Origin: an uncultured Clostridia bacterium
GTDB lineage: Bacteria; Bacillota; Clostridia; Oscillospirales; Acutalibacteraceae
Assembly: GCA_947593615.1 (NCBI GenBank)
Contig: CANQDR010000002.1
Location: 30,503 to 94,502, forward strand
Direction: 5' to 3'
Length of the DNA: 64,000 nucleotides
A model generated the notes under the pieces. It saw only the letters and a list, made by a program, of their open reading frames with translations. It was not told where the DNA came from and searched no databases. The translations under genes were made by a program, and so were the position numbers. The number at the start of each line of letters is the position of its first letter. Positions within the stretch are counted from its first letter, which is position 1. Positions 1 to 9,651 of this stretch are shown here, in pieces.

Positions 1-1
1 C

Positions 2-136
2 GAACCGTTATCATATGACAGAAACAAAATGACAATTTCTGTTCCGGAATCCTTTGATAATAGTGATATTGCAAATATTAAAGAGTACATTAAATTTTTG
101 GAGTTTCAAAAATTTAATGTACAAGCAGAAAAATGA
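2..136 (+). CDS. C-terminal fragment of an unidentified protein running in from the left edge (EPLSYDRNKMTISVPESFDNSDIANIKEYIKFLEFQKFNVQAEK*)
   Basis: Open frame from the window edge to TGA at 134-136. Confidence 0.5.
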   Translation, partial: EPLSYDRNKMTISVPESFDNSDIANIKEYIKFLEFQKFNVQAEK

Positions 137-160
137 GTAGGATTGGTATTATATAACAAG

Positions 161-184
161 AGGGACGATGTAAACATCGTCCCT
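161..184. terminator. Bidirectional intrinsic terminator
   Basis: AGGGACGATG-taaa-CATCGTCCCT perfect hairpin between convergent genes. Confidence 0.75.
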
Positions 185-207
185 TTCACATTGCAAAAAT
201 TTATATT

Positions 208-1902
208 TTATTTCTTTTTAAAACCGTCCTTTAAGCTTACGCTGCGGTTGAACACAAGATGTTCGGGCGAACTGTCCTTGTTATCAACACAGAAATATCC
301 GAGCCGCATAAACTGAAAGCTCTTTGGAGCAACAGCATTCGCAAGACTTTTTTCAGTCTTGCAGTTTGTGAGTATTTCAAGCGAATTAGGATTGAGATAA
401 TCAAGAAAATTACGGTCGCCTGTATCGGGATCGGGTACGGTAAAAAGATTATCATAAAGGCGAACTTCTGCGTCAGAGCAGTTATTAGCGTCAACCCAAT
501 GAATCGTACCTCTTACTTTTCTGCCGTCGGGAGTATTTCCGCCTCTGGTTTCGGGGTCATACTCTGCATACACCTCAACAACATTGCCGTTTTCGTCTTT
601 TTTACAGCCGGTGCATTTTACAATGTAGGTAGATTTCAGACGAACTTCGTTTCCGGGATAAAGGCGCTGATACTTTTTAATTGGGTTTTCCATAAAGTCA
701 TCGGCTTCAATGTAGCACTCTCTTGAAAATGTTACCGTACGAGTGCCGTCTTCGGGTTTGTTAGGATTATTTTCCACCTCAAACTTTTCGGTATTATCAT
801 CAGGATAGTTTGTGATAATAAGTTTAATCGGGCGAAGTACGCACATAACACGCTGTGCGCTTTCGTTTAAATCGTCGCGCAGGCAATGCTCAAGAAAGCT
901 GTATTCAACAATAGAGTTTACTTTGGAAACACCAATCTGGTCAATAAATGAGCGTATTGACTTGGGCGTATATCCCCTTCTGCGCAGACCGCACAGAGTT
1001 GGCATTCTGGGGTCATCCCAGCCGCTTACGTAGTTGTTCTCAACAAGCTCGCGCAGTTTGCGCTTTGACATTACAGTATTGTTTATTCCAAGACGTGCAA
1101 ACTCAATCTGACGGGGCTTGCAGGGAGCGGAAATATTATTGATTACCCAGTCATAAAGCGGACGGTGCGCTTCAAACTCCAGCGAGCAAAGACTGTGAGT
1201 AATACCCTCGATTGCATCCTCGATCGGATGGGCGAAGTCATACATAGGATAAATGCACCATTTATCGCCTGTTCTGTGGTGATTTAAGCGGTTAATTCTG
1301 TAGATTACCGGGTCGCGCATATTAAAGTTGCCCGAGGCAAGGTCGATTTTAGCACGCAGGGTCATTTTGCCGTCCTCAAATTCACCGTTTTTCATTCGTT
1401 CAAACAGGTCAAGACTTTCTTCAACAGGACGGTCGCGAAATGGACTTTTTGCAGGGGTCTGAGTATCGCCCCTGTATTCTCTAACCTGTTCGGGTGTAAG
1501 CTCGCAGACATAAGCAAGTCCCTTTTTAATAAGCTCTACGGCATAATCGTACATTTTGTCAAAGTATTCCGATGCATAGTAGAATCTGTCGTCCCAGTCA
1601 AATCCGAGCCACTTAATGTCCTCTTTTATTGCGTCAACATACTCAACATCCTCTTTGGTGGGATTTGTGTCGTCCATTCTGAGATTGCACATACCGCCAA
1701 ACTTTTCTGCTGTGCCAAAGTTTATGCAGATTGCCTTTGCGTGACCTATATGCAGATAACCGTTAGGCTCGGGTGGAAAACGTGTGTGTACTTTCTTACC
1801 CTCAAATTTACCGCCTTCGGCAGTATCTTCTTTTATAAAATCGTGAATGAAATTACCCTGAATAATTTCTTCATTTTCAATATTTTTTGTTTCTTCAGCC
1901 AT
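208..1902 (-). CDS. glnS: Glutamine--tRNA ligase
   Basis: 564 aa; class I motifs [20 protein letters not shown] and MSKRK; GlnRS-type sequence. Confidence 0.95.
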   Translation of the reverse strand: MAEETKNIENEEIIQGNFIHDFIKEDTAEGGKFEGKKVHTRFPPEPNGYLHIGHAKAICINFGTAEKFGGMCNLRMDDTNPTKEDVEYVDAIKEDIKWLGFDWDDRFYYASEYFDKMYDYAVELIKKGLAYVCELTPEQVREYRGDTQTPAKSPFRDRPVEESLDLFERMKNGEFEDGKMTLRAKIDLASGNFNMRDPVIYRINRLNHHRTGDKWCIYPMYDFAHPIEDAIEGITHSLCSLEFEAHRPLYDWVINNISAPCKPRQIEFARLGINNTVMSKRKLRELVENNYVSGWDDPRMPTLCGLRRRGYTPKSIRSFIDQIGVSKVNSIVEYSFLEHCLRDDLNESAQRVMCVLRPIKLIITNYPDDNTEKFEVENNPNKPEDGTRTVTFSRECYIEADDFMENPIKKYQRLYPGNEVRLKSTYIVKCTGCKKDENGNVVEVYAEYDPETRGGNTPDGRKVRGTIHWVDANNCSDAEVRLYDNLFTVPDPDTGDRNFLDYLNPNSLEILTNCKTEKSLANAVAPKSFQFMRLGYFCVDNKDSSPEHLVFNRSVSLKDGFKKK

Positions 1903-1938
1903 ATAAACCGTCCTTCCGTAATAGTCATTTTGCGGTTT

Positions 1939-3387
1939 TTATCTATTGAGAATTTCAAGTCCCTTTTCAATACGGGAAAGTGACTCATCTCTGCCTAAAA
2001 TATCAAGAATTTCAACAGCTCCGCCGGGAGTAACCGTTTTGCCTGCTGCCGCAATTCGCACGGGCCACATAACAGTACCGTTTTTAAGCTCCTTTTCAGC
2101 CGCCATATTAATAAGGCAGTCGTGAATTGAAGTATTGTTCCATTCCGGCATAGCTTTTAAGCGTTCATATACCTCAAGCAGAACAGCGGGCGAGTTTTCA
2201 AGATTGGTCTTGCTCTTTTTGTTTACGAACAAATCCTTTTCATATTCGGGAAGCTCTGCAAAAAAGTCGAGCATTTCAGGAATTTGTGTAAGTTTAGTCG
2301 TGCGCTTCTGCAAAATTTCGGCGAATTTTTCGTATGGCATTTCCTTATCGCCGAACACCTTTTTATAGTATGGCATGGCGACTTTTGTAAATTCATCTGC
2401 GCTCATAGCTTTGATGTATTCACCGTTAAACCAGGAAAGCTTGTCATAGTCAAAAACAGCAGGTGATTTGCTTATTCCGTCAATCGAGAAAACTTTTTCA
2501 AGCTCTTCCAAAGTAAAAATTTCCTGATTGTCCTTTGGACACCATCCCAGAAGAGCAATGTAGTTTATTATAGCTTCGGGGAGATAGCCCTCGTCAATCA
2601 AATCATAAAAGCCTGTTGCGCCGTGACGCTTTGAAAGTTTTGAAACATTGCCGTCCTCATCTTTTCCCATAATAAGGGGAAGATGAATGTATGTGGGAAT
2701 TTCCCAGCCAAAGGCTTCATAAAGCAGGTTATATTTAGGCGTTGAGCTAAGATATTCGCATCCGCGTACAACATGAGTAATGCCCATTGTATGATCGTCA
2801 ATTACGTTTGCGAAGTTGTAGGTGGGGTAGCCGTCTGTCTTAATTAATATCTGATCCTGAAGCTCGGAGTTTTCAACCGTTATTTCACCGAAAACTGCGT
2901 CAACGAATGTTGTGCTGCCCTCAATAGGCATCTTCTGACGGATGACATAAGGTACGCCCTCTGCAAGAAGTCTGTCAATTTCCTCCTGAGGTAGATCACG
3001 GCAGTGACGATCATATCCTCCTCCTATGCTGTCGCTCTGGAGTTTTTCAAGGCGTTCCTTTGTGCAGAAACAACGGTAAGCCTTGCCTTCCTTTATCAGT
3101 TGTTCGGCATAGGGAAGATACATTCCCTTTCTTTCCGACTGGACATACGGTCCGAAATTACCGCCGATGTCGGGTCCTTCATCATGCTTTAATCCTGCTG
3201 TTTTAAGAGTATTGTAAATAACATCTACCGCACCCTCAACATAGCGCTCCTGGTCTGTATCTTCTATTCTCAAAACAAATTTTCCGCCCTGGCTTTTTGC
3301 AACAAGGTACTCATACAAGGCTGTTCTCAAATTTCCTACATGCATAAATCCCGTTGGACTTGGCGCATACCGAGTTCTGACTTCCAT
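1939..3387 (-). CDS. gltX: Glutamate--tRNA ligase
   Basis: 482 aa; RYAPSPTGFMHVGNLRTALYEYL and KLSKRHGA. Confidence 0.95.
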   Translation of the reverse strand: MEVRTRYAPSPTGFMHVGNLRTALYEYLVAKSQGGKFVLRIEDTDQERYVEGAVDVIYNTLKTAGLKHDEGPDIGGNFGPYVQSERKGMYLPYAEQLIKEGKAYRCFCTKERLEKLQSDSIGGGYDRHCRDLPQEEIDRLLAEGVPYVIRQKMPIEGSTTFVDAVFGEITVENSELQDQILIKTDGYPTYNFANVIDDHTMGITHVVRGCEYLSSTPKYNLLYEAFGWEIPTYIHLPLIMGKDEDGNVSKLSKRHGATGFYDLIDEGYLPEAIINYIALLGWCPKDNQEIFTLEELEKVFSIDGISKSPAVFDYDKLSWFNGEYIKAMSADEFTKVAMPYYKKVFGDKEMPYEKFAEILQKRTTKLTQIPEMLDFFAELPEYEKDLFVNKKSKTNLENSPAVLLEVYERLKAMPEWNNTSIHDCLINMAAEKELKNGTVMWPVRIAAAGKTVTPGGAVEILDILGRDESLSRIEKGLEILNR

Positions 3388-3552
3388 ATCATTATTCCTT
3401 TCGGTTTTAATATTAATCTATTAATAAGAATAAATAGCACAAAACACTATAACTGTTATTTTATCATAAATACGGCATTATTACAATTATTTTTCTCCAT
3501 TATTTGTTAAGTTAAAATGGTATATGTGTTGATAACCCCTTTGTTAAAATAA

Positions 3553-3578
3553 AACGAGGCTGTTTTTACAGCCCCGTT
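3553..3578 (-). terminator. Terminator of the 3614-3991 gene
   Basis: AACGGGGCTGT-aaaa-ACAGCCTCGTT followed by a T-rich tract on the minus strand. Confidence 0.75.
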
Positions 3579-3613
3579 GCAATTCATATCTTAATATTAA
3601 TCAATGATTATTT

Positions 3614-3991
3614 TTAACGTACTTTTGTGAAAGTAAACGCTGTGGTATTATTATTGTAATTAAGCGTGAGGGTTAAATTGCCGTTATCATAGTTAAGCCT
3701 TTGGGTTTCATCATTAATTACAACATCAACTGATGTTTCATTAAAAACATATGTACCCTCTCCTTCAATGCCGGCAAGCGTGGCAGAACACTTTCCGTTG
3801 CTTTCAAAAGTGAAGCTGAACTGGTCTTCATCAATTCCGAGTTCACTGTACTGAACTGTTGAACCGTTGAGAGATGCCGTTGTAGGAACCCATTTTCCGA
3901 CGATCTCGGAGTTTTTGTCCGCTCCGCATCCATTAAACATAATAATCATAAAAAAAGCGCAGAGAATAATAGCAGCAGTTTTTTTAATCAT
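3614..3991 (-). CDS. Small lipoprotein (lipocalin-like fold guessed)
   Basis: Signal peptide with lipobox-like FNGCGADKN; 125 aa. Confidence 0.6.
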   Translation of the reverse strand: MIKKTAAIILCAFFMIIMFNGCGADKNSEIVGKWVPTTASLNGSTVQYSELGIDEDQFSFTFESNGKCSATLAGIEGEGTYVFNETSVDVVINDETQRLNYDNGNLTLTLNYNNNTTAFTFTKVR

Positions 3992-4262
3992 AGGTTTGTA
4001 CCGTCCTCATTTATTACTTATTATTCTATCATTTTATAAACATATAGTCAAATATGTTTTTATATTTTATAAATTTTAATTTTATGATGAATTTAAAAAA
4101 TAATTTTATAATATAACTAAAGTTTTATAATTCATTTGCAAAACATTTGCAAAAATGCAAGAAAAACTGTGTTTTTTATGCAAAAAATTATCAATGTTGT
4201 GTATAAATAAAATACAGTCATGAAATTTTTGCAATTTTTACAGGGAATAACTGCAATTAATC

Positions 4263-4291
4263 TTGAAAAAATAAACCACAAGTGTTATAAT
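4263..4291 (+). promoter_or_regulatory. Putative sigma-A promoter of pckA
   Basis: TTGAAA-17-TATAAT with TGT upstream of the -10; about 245 nt upstream of the pckA start. Confidence 0.6.
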
Positions 4292-4543
4292 GCAGATATA
4301 TCTAAAGGAAACGCAAACCAATTGCAATTTTATAATTTGATAATCGTCTTACTCGTAATTTTCCGTCAGCCTGACAAAATCTTTTTATAAGATAAATGAT
4401 CTAATTATGGCTGCGGATTGTTTGTCGTAACTGACAAAATTTTGTCTGCGTAATACGTATATCATAATTGTGCGTGCGGTATTTCCTTTATATATTACAG
4501 CAGGCTGATATCAGCCAATTTTAGTTCAAAGGAGTACGATTTT

Positions 4544-6241
4544 ATGTCAACAAAAGCTTATTATCCTTTAAATGAAATCGGCAAGGGTAAGCCCGGTTTC
4601 TCAAAAACAAGATCAATTATTGAGGCTGCTTTCTACGGAAATAATGTTGTTACCGTTAACACATTAAAAGAAGCTTATAATCTTGCGAAGAATTCTCCGG
4701 GCACTATAGTTACCGATATGCCTGTTTACAGAGGAGAGGAATTCGGTCTTGACAAAGACGCAAAGGTTCTTCTTTTTAACGACGGTGCAATCACAGGCCG
4801 TTATGCTGCTGCACGCCGCATTGCAGGCGAGCCGGGAGTAGACTGTGAAGCCCTTGACAAGGTAACAATGGACGCAGTTTACAGCTCTCGTTTCAAGAAA
4901 ATGTATCATGCAACCTGTTATGCAGGACTTGACCCTGAATTTATGGTTAAGGTTCACCTTCTAATTCCTGAAGGCGAAGAGAATATTATGTATTCATGGA
5001 TGCTTAACTTCCAGTATATGTCAGATGAATATGTTAAGATGTACAAGGAGTCAAAGCCGATCGGTGACGGTAAAGAGCCTGATATTTACATCTTCTCAGA
5101 CCCGCAGTGGACTCCTGTTGAAAATCCGGGCGTAAGCTTTGATTGCCTCAGCGACCCTGCAAAGAAGACTCTCTGCTACTTCAACACAGAAACAAACTGC
5201 GCTTGTATTCTCGGTATGAGATACTTCGGAGAGCACAAGAAGGGTACTCTTACAATGGTTTGGGCTATTGCGAACCGTAACGGTTACGCTTCATGTCACG
5301 GCGGACAGAAAGAATATCTCCTTCCTGACGGCAAGAAGTATGTTGCTTCTGTTTACGGACTTTCCGGTTCAGGAAAATCAACTCTTACACATGCTAAGCA
5401 CGGCGGCAAGTATGAAATTAAGGTTCTTCACGATGACGCTTTCATCATCAACACAGACACCTGTGCTTCAATTGCTATTGAGCCGACTTACTTCGATAAA
5501 ACAGCAGATTATCCGACAGGCTGCCCCGACAATAAATATCTCCTTACAGCTCAGAACTGCTCAGCAACTCTTGATGAGGACGGCAAGGTTCAGCTTGTAA
5601 CAGAGGACATCAGAAACGGCAACGGACGTGCAATAAAGTCAAAGCTCTGGTCACCGAACCGTGTTGACAGAATTGACGCTCCTGTAAATGCTATTTTCTG
5701 GATTATGAAAGACCCGACAATTCCTCCTGTTGTTAAGCTCAAGGGTGCTTCACTTGCATCTGTAATGGGTGCAACACTTGCTACAAAGAGATCTTCAGCT
5801 GAAAGACTTGCTCCCGGCGTTGACCCCAACAAGCTCGTTGTTGTTCCTTATGCTAACCCATTTAGAACTTATCCTCTTGCTAATGACTATTCAAAGTTCA
5901 AAAAACTTGTTGAGGAAAAGAATGTTGACTGCTACATTGTAAACACAGGCGACTTTATGGGCAAAAAGGTACAGCCTAAAGATACTCTCGGAATTCTTGA
6001 AGCTATTGTTGAGGGCAAGGCTGAATTCAAAAAGTGGGGACCGTTCTCTGATATTGAAATTATGGACTGGGAAGGCTTTGTTCCTGATATGGACGATGCT
6101 GATTATGTTGCACAGCTCAAGGCTCGTATGAATGACCGTGTAAATGAAATCAAGGCATTTGCTGTTGAAAAGGGCGGTTATGACAAGCTTCCCGACGATG
6201 CTCTTGAAGCAATTCAGAAGGTTGTTGACGAACTTAAATAA
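4544..6241 (+). CDS. pckA: Phosphoenolpyruvate carboxykinase (ATP)
   Basis: 565 aa; kinase-1 loop GLSGSGKSTLT, VLHDDAF, EPTYFDKTADYP. Confidence 0.92.
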   Translation: MSTKAYYPLNEIGKGKPGFSKTRSIIEAAFYGNNVVTVNTLKEAYNLAKNSPGTIVTDMPVYRGEEFGLDKDAKVLLFNDGAITGRYAAARRIAGEPGVDCEALDKVTMDAVYSSRFKKMYHATCYAGLDPEFMVKVHLLIPEGEENIMYSWMLNFQYMSDEYVKMYKESKPIGDGKEPDIYIFSDPQWTPVENPGVSFDCLSDPAKKTLCYFNTETNCACILGMRYFGEHKKGTLTMVWAIANRNGYASCHGGQKEYLLPDGKKYVASVYGLSGSGKSTLTHAKHGGKYEIKVLHDDAFIINTDTCASIAIEPTYFDKTADYPTGCPDNKYLLTAQNCSATLDEDGKVQLVTEDIRNGNGRAIKSKLWSPNRVDRIDAPVNAIFWIMKDPTIPPVVKLKGASLASVMGATLATKRSSAERLAPGVDPNKLVVVPYANPFRTYPLANDYSKFKKLVEEKNVDCYIVNTGDFMGKKVQPKDTLGILEAIVEGKAEFKKWGPFSDIEIMDWEGFVPDMDDADYVAQLKARMNDRVNEIKAFAVEKGGYDKLPDDALEAIQKVVDELK

Positions 6242-6257
6242 TTTAAGTAAACGAAAA

Positions 6258-6287
6258 AAGACACCGCAGTATTCTGCGGTGTCTTTA
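6258..6287. terminator. Intrinsic terminator between pckA and the original tRNA-Met locus
   Basis: AGACACCGCAG-tatt-CTGCGGTGTCTTTAT hairpin. Confidence 0.75.
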
Positions 6288-6336
6288 TTGTTGGTGCGCC
6301 AACAGGGACTCGAACCCCGGACCGACCGGTTATGAG
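6283..6336. repeat. attL (54-bp direct repeat; contains a 45-nt 3' fragment of tRNA-Met)
   Basis: Identical to 41835-41888; mismatches directly outside both ends. Confidence 0.95.
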
Positions 6337-6411
6337 ATTACCACACTATATATGATAAAGTTAGTATTTATCGGAGTTTATAAAATCCGTTGACTAACAT
6401 TTGACTAATAC

Positions 6412-7608
6412 TTATGCTTTTTTCTTTTTTTGAGATTTTTTTATTCCTGCCACGAACTCATCCATACTTATAACATTGTTATCTGTTCTTTGGAGTGTTT
6501 TAGCATAATGCGTATAAATATTTAGTGTGGTTTCAGGCTTTGAATGTCCGAGCTGTTGTTGTACATACATCAAATCGTGACCCGCGTAAAAATGATTTGT
6601 GGCGCATGTATGCCGCAAGCAATGAGCTGTAAATCGGTTTATTACAAACGGTACGCCATTTCGGTCAAACTTACTTTTTGGTTTGTGTTCAAAAGCAGAA
6701 AAATCTCCATATTTAATATTGAGGTCAGCCATATAGCTGTTCCATAGTCTGCGCCACGCTGTATCAGTCATTATATTACCTTTTGCAGTAGTAACAATGT
6801 AGTCCTGTGGATTGTGTGCAGGCTGTTTTTTTAAATAATTAACGAGTTCATCGGGTATGTCAACTATCCTAATTCCCGACTTGCTTTTTGCACCTTGCTC
6901 AATATGCGCAGGAGATTTCATAATTAACTTTTGATGTATATTAATGGTTTTGTTTTTTAAATCCACGTCATACCATTGCAGACCGCAGCACTCACTTAAT
7001 CTTAGTCCTGCAAGCATCATAATCATTGCAGGGAGTTGGCAGCGGTGTTCTGTTGTCAATACCCAATACTGCTCTTGTTCGGTTAAAGCGCGTCGTTCTT
7101 CAACAGGTGCATCTTTTGATACTTCAACATATGTAAGAGGATTATAATCAAGTATGCGATTTTCAATCGCAAAGTCGAATACTTGCCGCGCGGCGGAGCG
7201 TATTTCTCTTAACGTCTTTTTTGCTGTCGGTTTGCCAGTAGTCGGATTATGTTCTGCAAGTTCCGTCAAAATATTTTGAAAATCGGATTTAACAAGTTTA
7301 ATTATTTTTTGGTCGTCAAGTATATCAAAATGGCTTAGATAGTTTTTATAATTTTTGTATTGATGTTCTTTTAAAAGTGGTTTTTTATATGCGAGCCAGA
7401 GTGACTTTAGTTTACCAAAAGTCATATTGTCGCTTAGTACGTTCATACCCTTGCCGACTCTAATTTTTATTTCTTCTGCTTTTTGATTAACTTCTGCCTG
7501 TGTTTTTCCAAAAACAGACTTATATTTTCGCTTGCCGTTTTCATCCGTGCCGATATAGACGTTTTTTTGATATCGTCCGTCTTTTCTTTTTTTAAGTTTA
7601 GTTGCCAT
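6412..7608 (-). CDS. int: Site-specific tyrosine recombinase (phage integrase)
   Basis: 398 aa; N-terminal arm-binding region (KRKDGRYQKNVYIGTDENGKRKYKSVFGKTQAE); catalytic HCLRHTCAT and GHSKPETTLNIYTHY. Confidence 0.95.
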   Translation of the reverse strand: MATKLKKRKDGRYQKNVYIGTDENGKRKYKSVFGKTQAEVNQKAEEIKIRVGKGMNVLSDNMTFGKLKSLWLAYKKPLLKEHQYKNYKNYLSHFDILDDQKIIKLVKSDFQNILTELAEHNPTTGKPTAKKTLREIRSAARQVFDFAIENRILDYNPLTYVEVSKDAPVEERRALTEQEQYWVLTTEHRCQLPAMIMMLAGLRLSECCGLQWYDVDLKNKTINIHQKLIMKSPAHIEQGAKSKSGIRIVDIPDELVNYLKKQPAHNPQDYIVTTAKGNIMTDTAWRRLWNSYMADLNIKYGDFSAFEHKPKSKFDRNGVPFVINRFTAHCLRHTCATNHFYAGHDLMYVQQQLGHSKPETTLNIYTHYAKTLQRTDNNVISMDEFVAGIKKSQKKKKA

Positions 7609-7662
7609 AAATTAGACCCTTTCTTTTTTGTAAAGGGCGCAAAAATCACTTGTGCTTTAAGC

Positions 7663-7691
7663 TTGCAAAAACACAAGTGATATGGTACAAT
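7663..7691 (+). promoter_or_regulatory. Putative promoter of small RNA A
   Basis: TTGCAA-17-TACAAT, TGG extension; overlapped by inverted repeat ATCACTTGTG(7645-7654)/CACAAGTGAT(7672-7681). Confidence 0.5.
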
Positions 7692-7697
7692 TATCTT

Positions 7698-7776
7698 GCA
7701 TTTAGCTGCACCATTTGCACCCCGTGTAAGTGGTTTCCGCTCTTTCTGAGTGCCAGTCGGAAAGGGCGGATTTTTA
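7698..7776 (+). ncRNA. Putative small RNA A ending in an intrinsic terminator
   Basis: No ORF; promoter upstream; CCGCTCTTTC(7737-7746)/GAAAGGGCGG(7760-7769) stem plus T5. Confidence 0.4.
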
Positions 7777-7798
7777 TTATTATAATAAAGGTAATGTA

Positions 7799-9079
7799 TT
7801 AATAACCGTTTTGTTCAACTCCATATACAGCTTGCTCATGCGTGAATCCTTCGTATTCGAGCTGCTCAATTAACGAATCCTTTGAAAAACTTGAATACTC
7901 TAAGTAAGAAGCGGCTGATTTAACAGCCTGTTCTTTCCAGTCTGCGCCACAATTGTCAGCAGCATATACGGCTTCCTCATGTGAATATTTTTCGTATTCG
8001 AGTTGCTTAATAAGTCCTTTGTATGAAAAGGATGAATACTCAAGATAAGATTTTGCTGATTTCAAGGCATTTATTTTACCTATAGAAACGTCAGACTTTT
8101 GCTTTTCGGTAGGTGGTTCAGTTTCCTTTTCAGTTGTTTCTTTTGCAAAATCAGATTCACTAATTGTCAGAGTTTTTAAAAGATAATTCTGCACATCAAT
8201 GGAATTTGATGATTGACTGTTACCCAAAGAATCAAATCTAATGGAATATATAGTATTCGCATTTGTAAATACAAACATATTCACATAATGACTATCATCA
8301 TAATTGTCAGTATAATTATATTTTAAATTATTAGCTGTTCTATCGTCATAAATGGTTACGAGTTTATCACTTTTCAGCTTATAGTTATTCTCTTTTTCAA
8401 TATTTTTTATGTAATCTTCGACATCACTATCGTCAACTATTTTAGATAAAACTTTTGCATCCACCATTAATTTATCATCGGAATAATTGTTGAATAAATA
8501 TCCTGAATCGGTTTTCTTATATCGCCAATCTGAATTTACATAAAAATAAACTTCATTAATAACATAACAAATATAACTTTTCTGAGCAGTTGTACTGTCA
8601 ACTTGTTCAAATGAAGTTTTAGTAACATCATCATTAGAAGTATTACTTGTAATTGCCAAAGTAATTAATATTACAGACATAAAAGCTACTATAATAATAG
8701 CCAATATCCAAAATGTTAAATTTTTATAAAATGGTATTTTGTTTAATTCATTATTATCATCTGTGTGTAACGCCGCCATACAATGAGAGCAGTATATATC
8801 GTTTAAGTTAGTTTCTTTACCGCAATTAGGACATTTTCCCATTATGCACATTGGGGGCACTTCTTTTAATTTATTAACAATAAATTTTTCACATTCTTTG
8901 CATAAAATTTTTTTGTCGTTGCTTTGCGAAGAATTATTAACTTCTGTTTCGCAGTGATTAACTTCGGAAACAATTTCATCAACAGCGTTCGATTCTGTTA
9001 AATGTTGAACTTTTGTGCCACACTCGTTACAAAACTTATCTGTATCTCGCAATTCAAAACCACAATTTGGACATTTCAT
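7799..9079 (-). CDS. Zinc-ribbon, membrane-anchored protein with two C-terminal Ltp-type repeats; candidate superinfection-exclusion protein
   Basis: N-terminal CPNCG...CNECG zinc ribbon, second CxxC pair, TM segment FWILAIIIVAFMSVILITLAI, duplicated SAKSYLEYSSFSYKGLIKQLEYE..SHEEAVYA resembling PF07553. Confidence 0.75.
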   Translation of the reverse strand: MKCPNCGFELRDTDKFCNECGTKVQHLTESNAVDEIVSEVNHCETEVNNSSQSNDKKILCKECEKFIVNKLKEVPPMCIMGKCPNCGKETNLNDIYCSHCMAALHTDDNNELNKIPFYKNLTFWILAIIIVAFMSVILITLAITSNTSNDDVTKTSFEQVDSTTAQKSYICYVINEVYFYVNSDWRYKKTDSGYLFNNYSDDKLMVDAKVLSKIVDDSDVEDYIKNIEKENNYKLKSDKLVTIYDDRTANNLKYNYTDNYDDSHYVNMFVFTNANTIYSIRFDSLGNSQSSNSIDVQNYLLKTLTISESDFAKETTEKETEPPTEKQKSDVSIGKINALKSAKSYLEYSSFSYKGLIKQLEYEKYSHEEAVYAADNCGADWKEQAVKSAASYLEYSSFSKDSLIEQLEYEGFTHEQAVYGVEQNGY

Positions 9080-9121
9080 TTACATTTCCTCCCACGCATT
9101 ATAAATAATAATTGTCACATA

Positions 9122-9150
9122 TTGACATTTATTATTATATAATGTAAAAT
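9122..9150 (+). promoter_or_regulatory. Putative promoter of small RNA B
   Basis: TTGACA-17-TAAAAT; flanked by imperfect inverted repeat 9102-9116/9124-9138. Confidence 0.55.
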
Positions 9151-9156
9151 AATGTT

Positions 9157-9229
9157 TGAGGAGTGAAAAATCTTCTCTAATGTTCTATCTTTGCTGTCCG
9201 CTATTCTCAGTAGCAGGCGGCATTTTTTT
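9157..9229 (+). ncRNA. Putative small RNA B (paralogous to C)
   Basis: Two predicted hairpins (GAGGAG/CTTCTC; GCTGTCCGCTA/TAGCAGGCGGC) followed by a T7 tract. Confidence 0.45.
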
Positions 9230-9248
9230 AATTGCTAAAAAGTATTAA

Positions 9249-9482
9249 CTATATGTACCACTTGTTTCCACAATTTTGGCAGATACATACGGTCTTATTT
9301 TTGACTTTTGTGTTTGATTTTCCTTTAGACTTTCCGACTAATAACCATAATCCACATGTACAAATAATTAAACAAGCACGCATTAATCCCCAAAGGCAAC
9401 CTCTTCCTCTGTTTCGAGTCTGCATATTTGTTGTTTCGTTTATTACGTTGACATTTTCACTACCACATTTCGAACAAACCAT
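9249..9482 (-). CDS. Small zinc-ribbon membrane protein
   Basis: CSKCG...CQNCG pairs flanking a hydrophobic segment; SD AGGAGG upstream. Confidence 0.65.
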   Translation of the reverse strand: MVCSKCGSENVNVINETTNMQTRNRGRGCLWGLMRACLIICTCGLWLLVGKSKGKSNTKVKNKTVCICQNCGNKWYI

Positions 9483-9510
9483 AAATATATCCTCCTTTTA
9501 AATAATTTTT

Positions 9511-9547
9511 ATAATAATAAATGTCGTATATTGACATTTATTATTAT
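9511..9547. promoter_or_regulatory. Inverted repeat operator-like site between divergent promoters
   Basis: Perfect 15-bp arms ATAATAATAAATGTC-7 nt-GACATTTATTATTAT. Confidence 0.6.
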
Positions 9548-9559
9548 ACAATGTAAAAT
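9531..9559 (+). promoter_or_regulatory. Putative promoter of small RNA C
   Basis: TTGACA-17-TAAAAT. Confidence 0.55.
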
Positions 9560-9565
9560 AATGTT

Positions 9566-9638
9566 TGAGGAGTGAAAACGCTTCTCAAATGCCATTTCCG
9601 AGCCGCTCACTACCTCACATAGTGGGCGGCAATTTTTA
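9566..9638 (+). ncRNA. Putative small RNA C (paralogous to B)
   Basis: GAGGAG/CTTCTC hairpin and GCCGCTCACTA(9602-9612)/TAGTGGGCGGC(9620-9630) plus T5; covaries with B. Confidence 0.45.
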
Positions 9639-9651
9639 TGTACAGCGGATT

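Noticed and set aside
4664-5832. Antisense ORFs opposite pckA (and similar antisense ORFs opposite glnS, adhE, ackA and glgB)
   Set aside because: Complementary-strand artefacts of long coding regions, no RBS or recognisable domains.
6144-6335. 63-aa ORF ending LLLVRQQGLEPRTDRL
   Set aside because: Runs through the pckA end, terminator and tRNA fragment; classic tRNA-derived false ORF.
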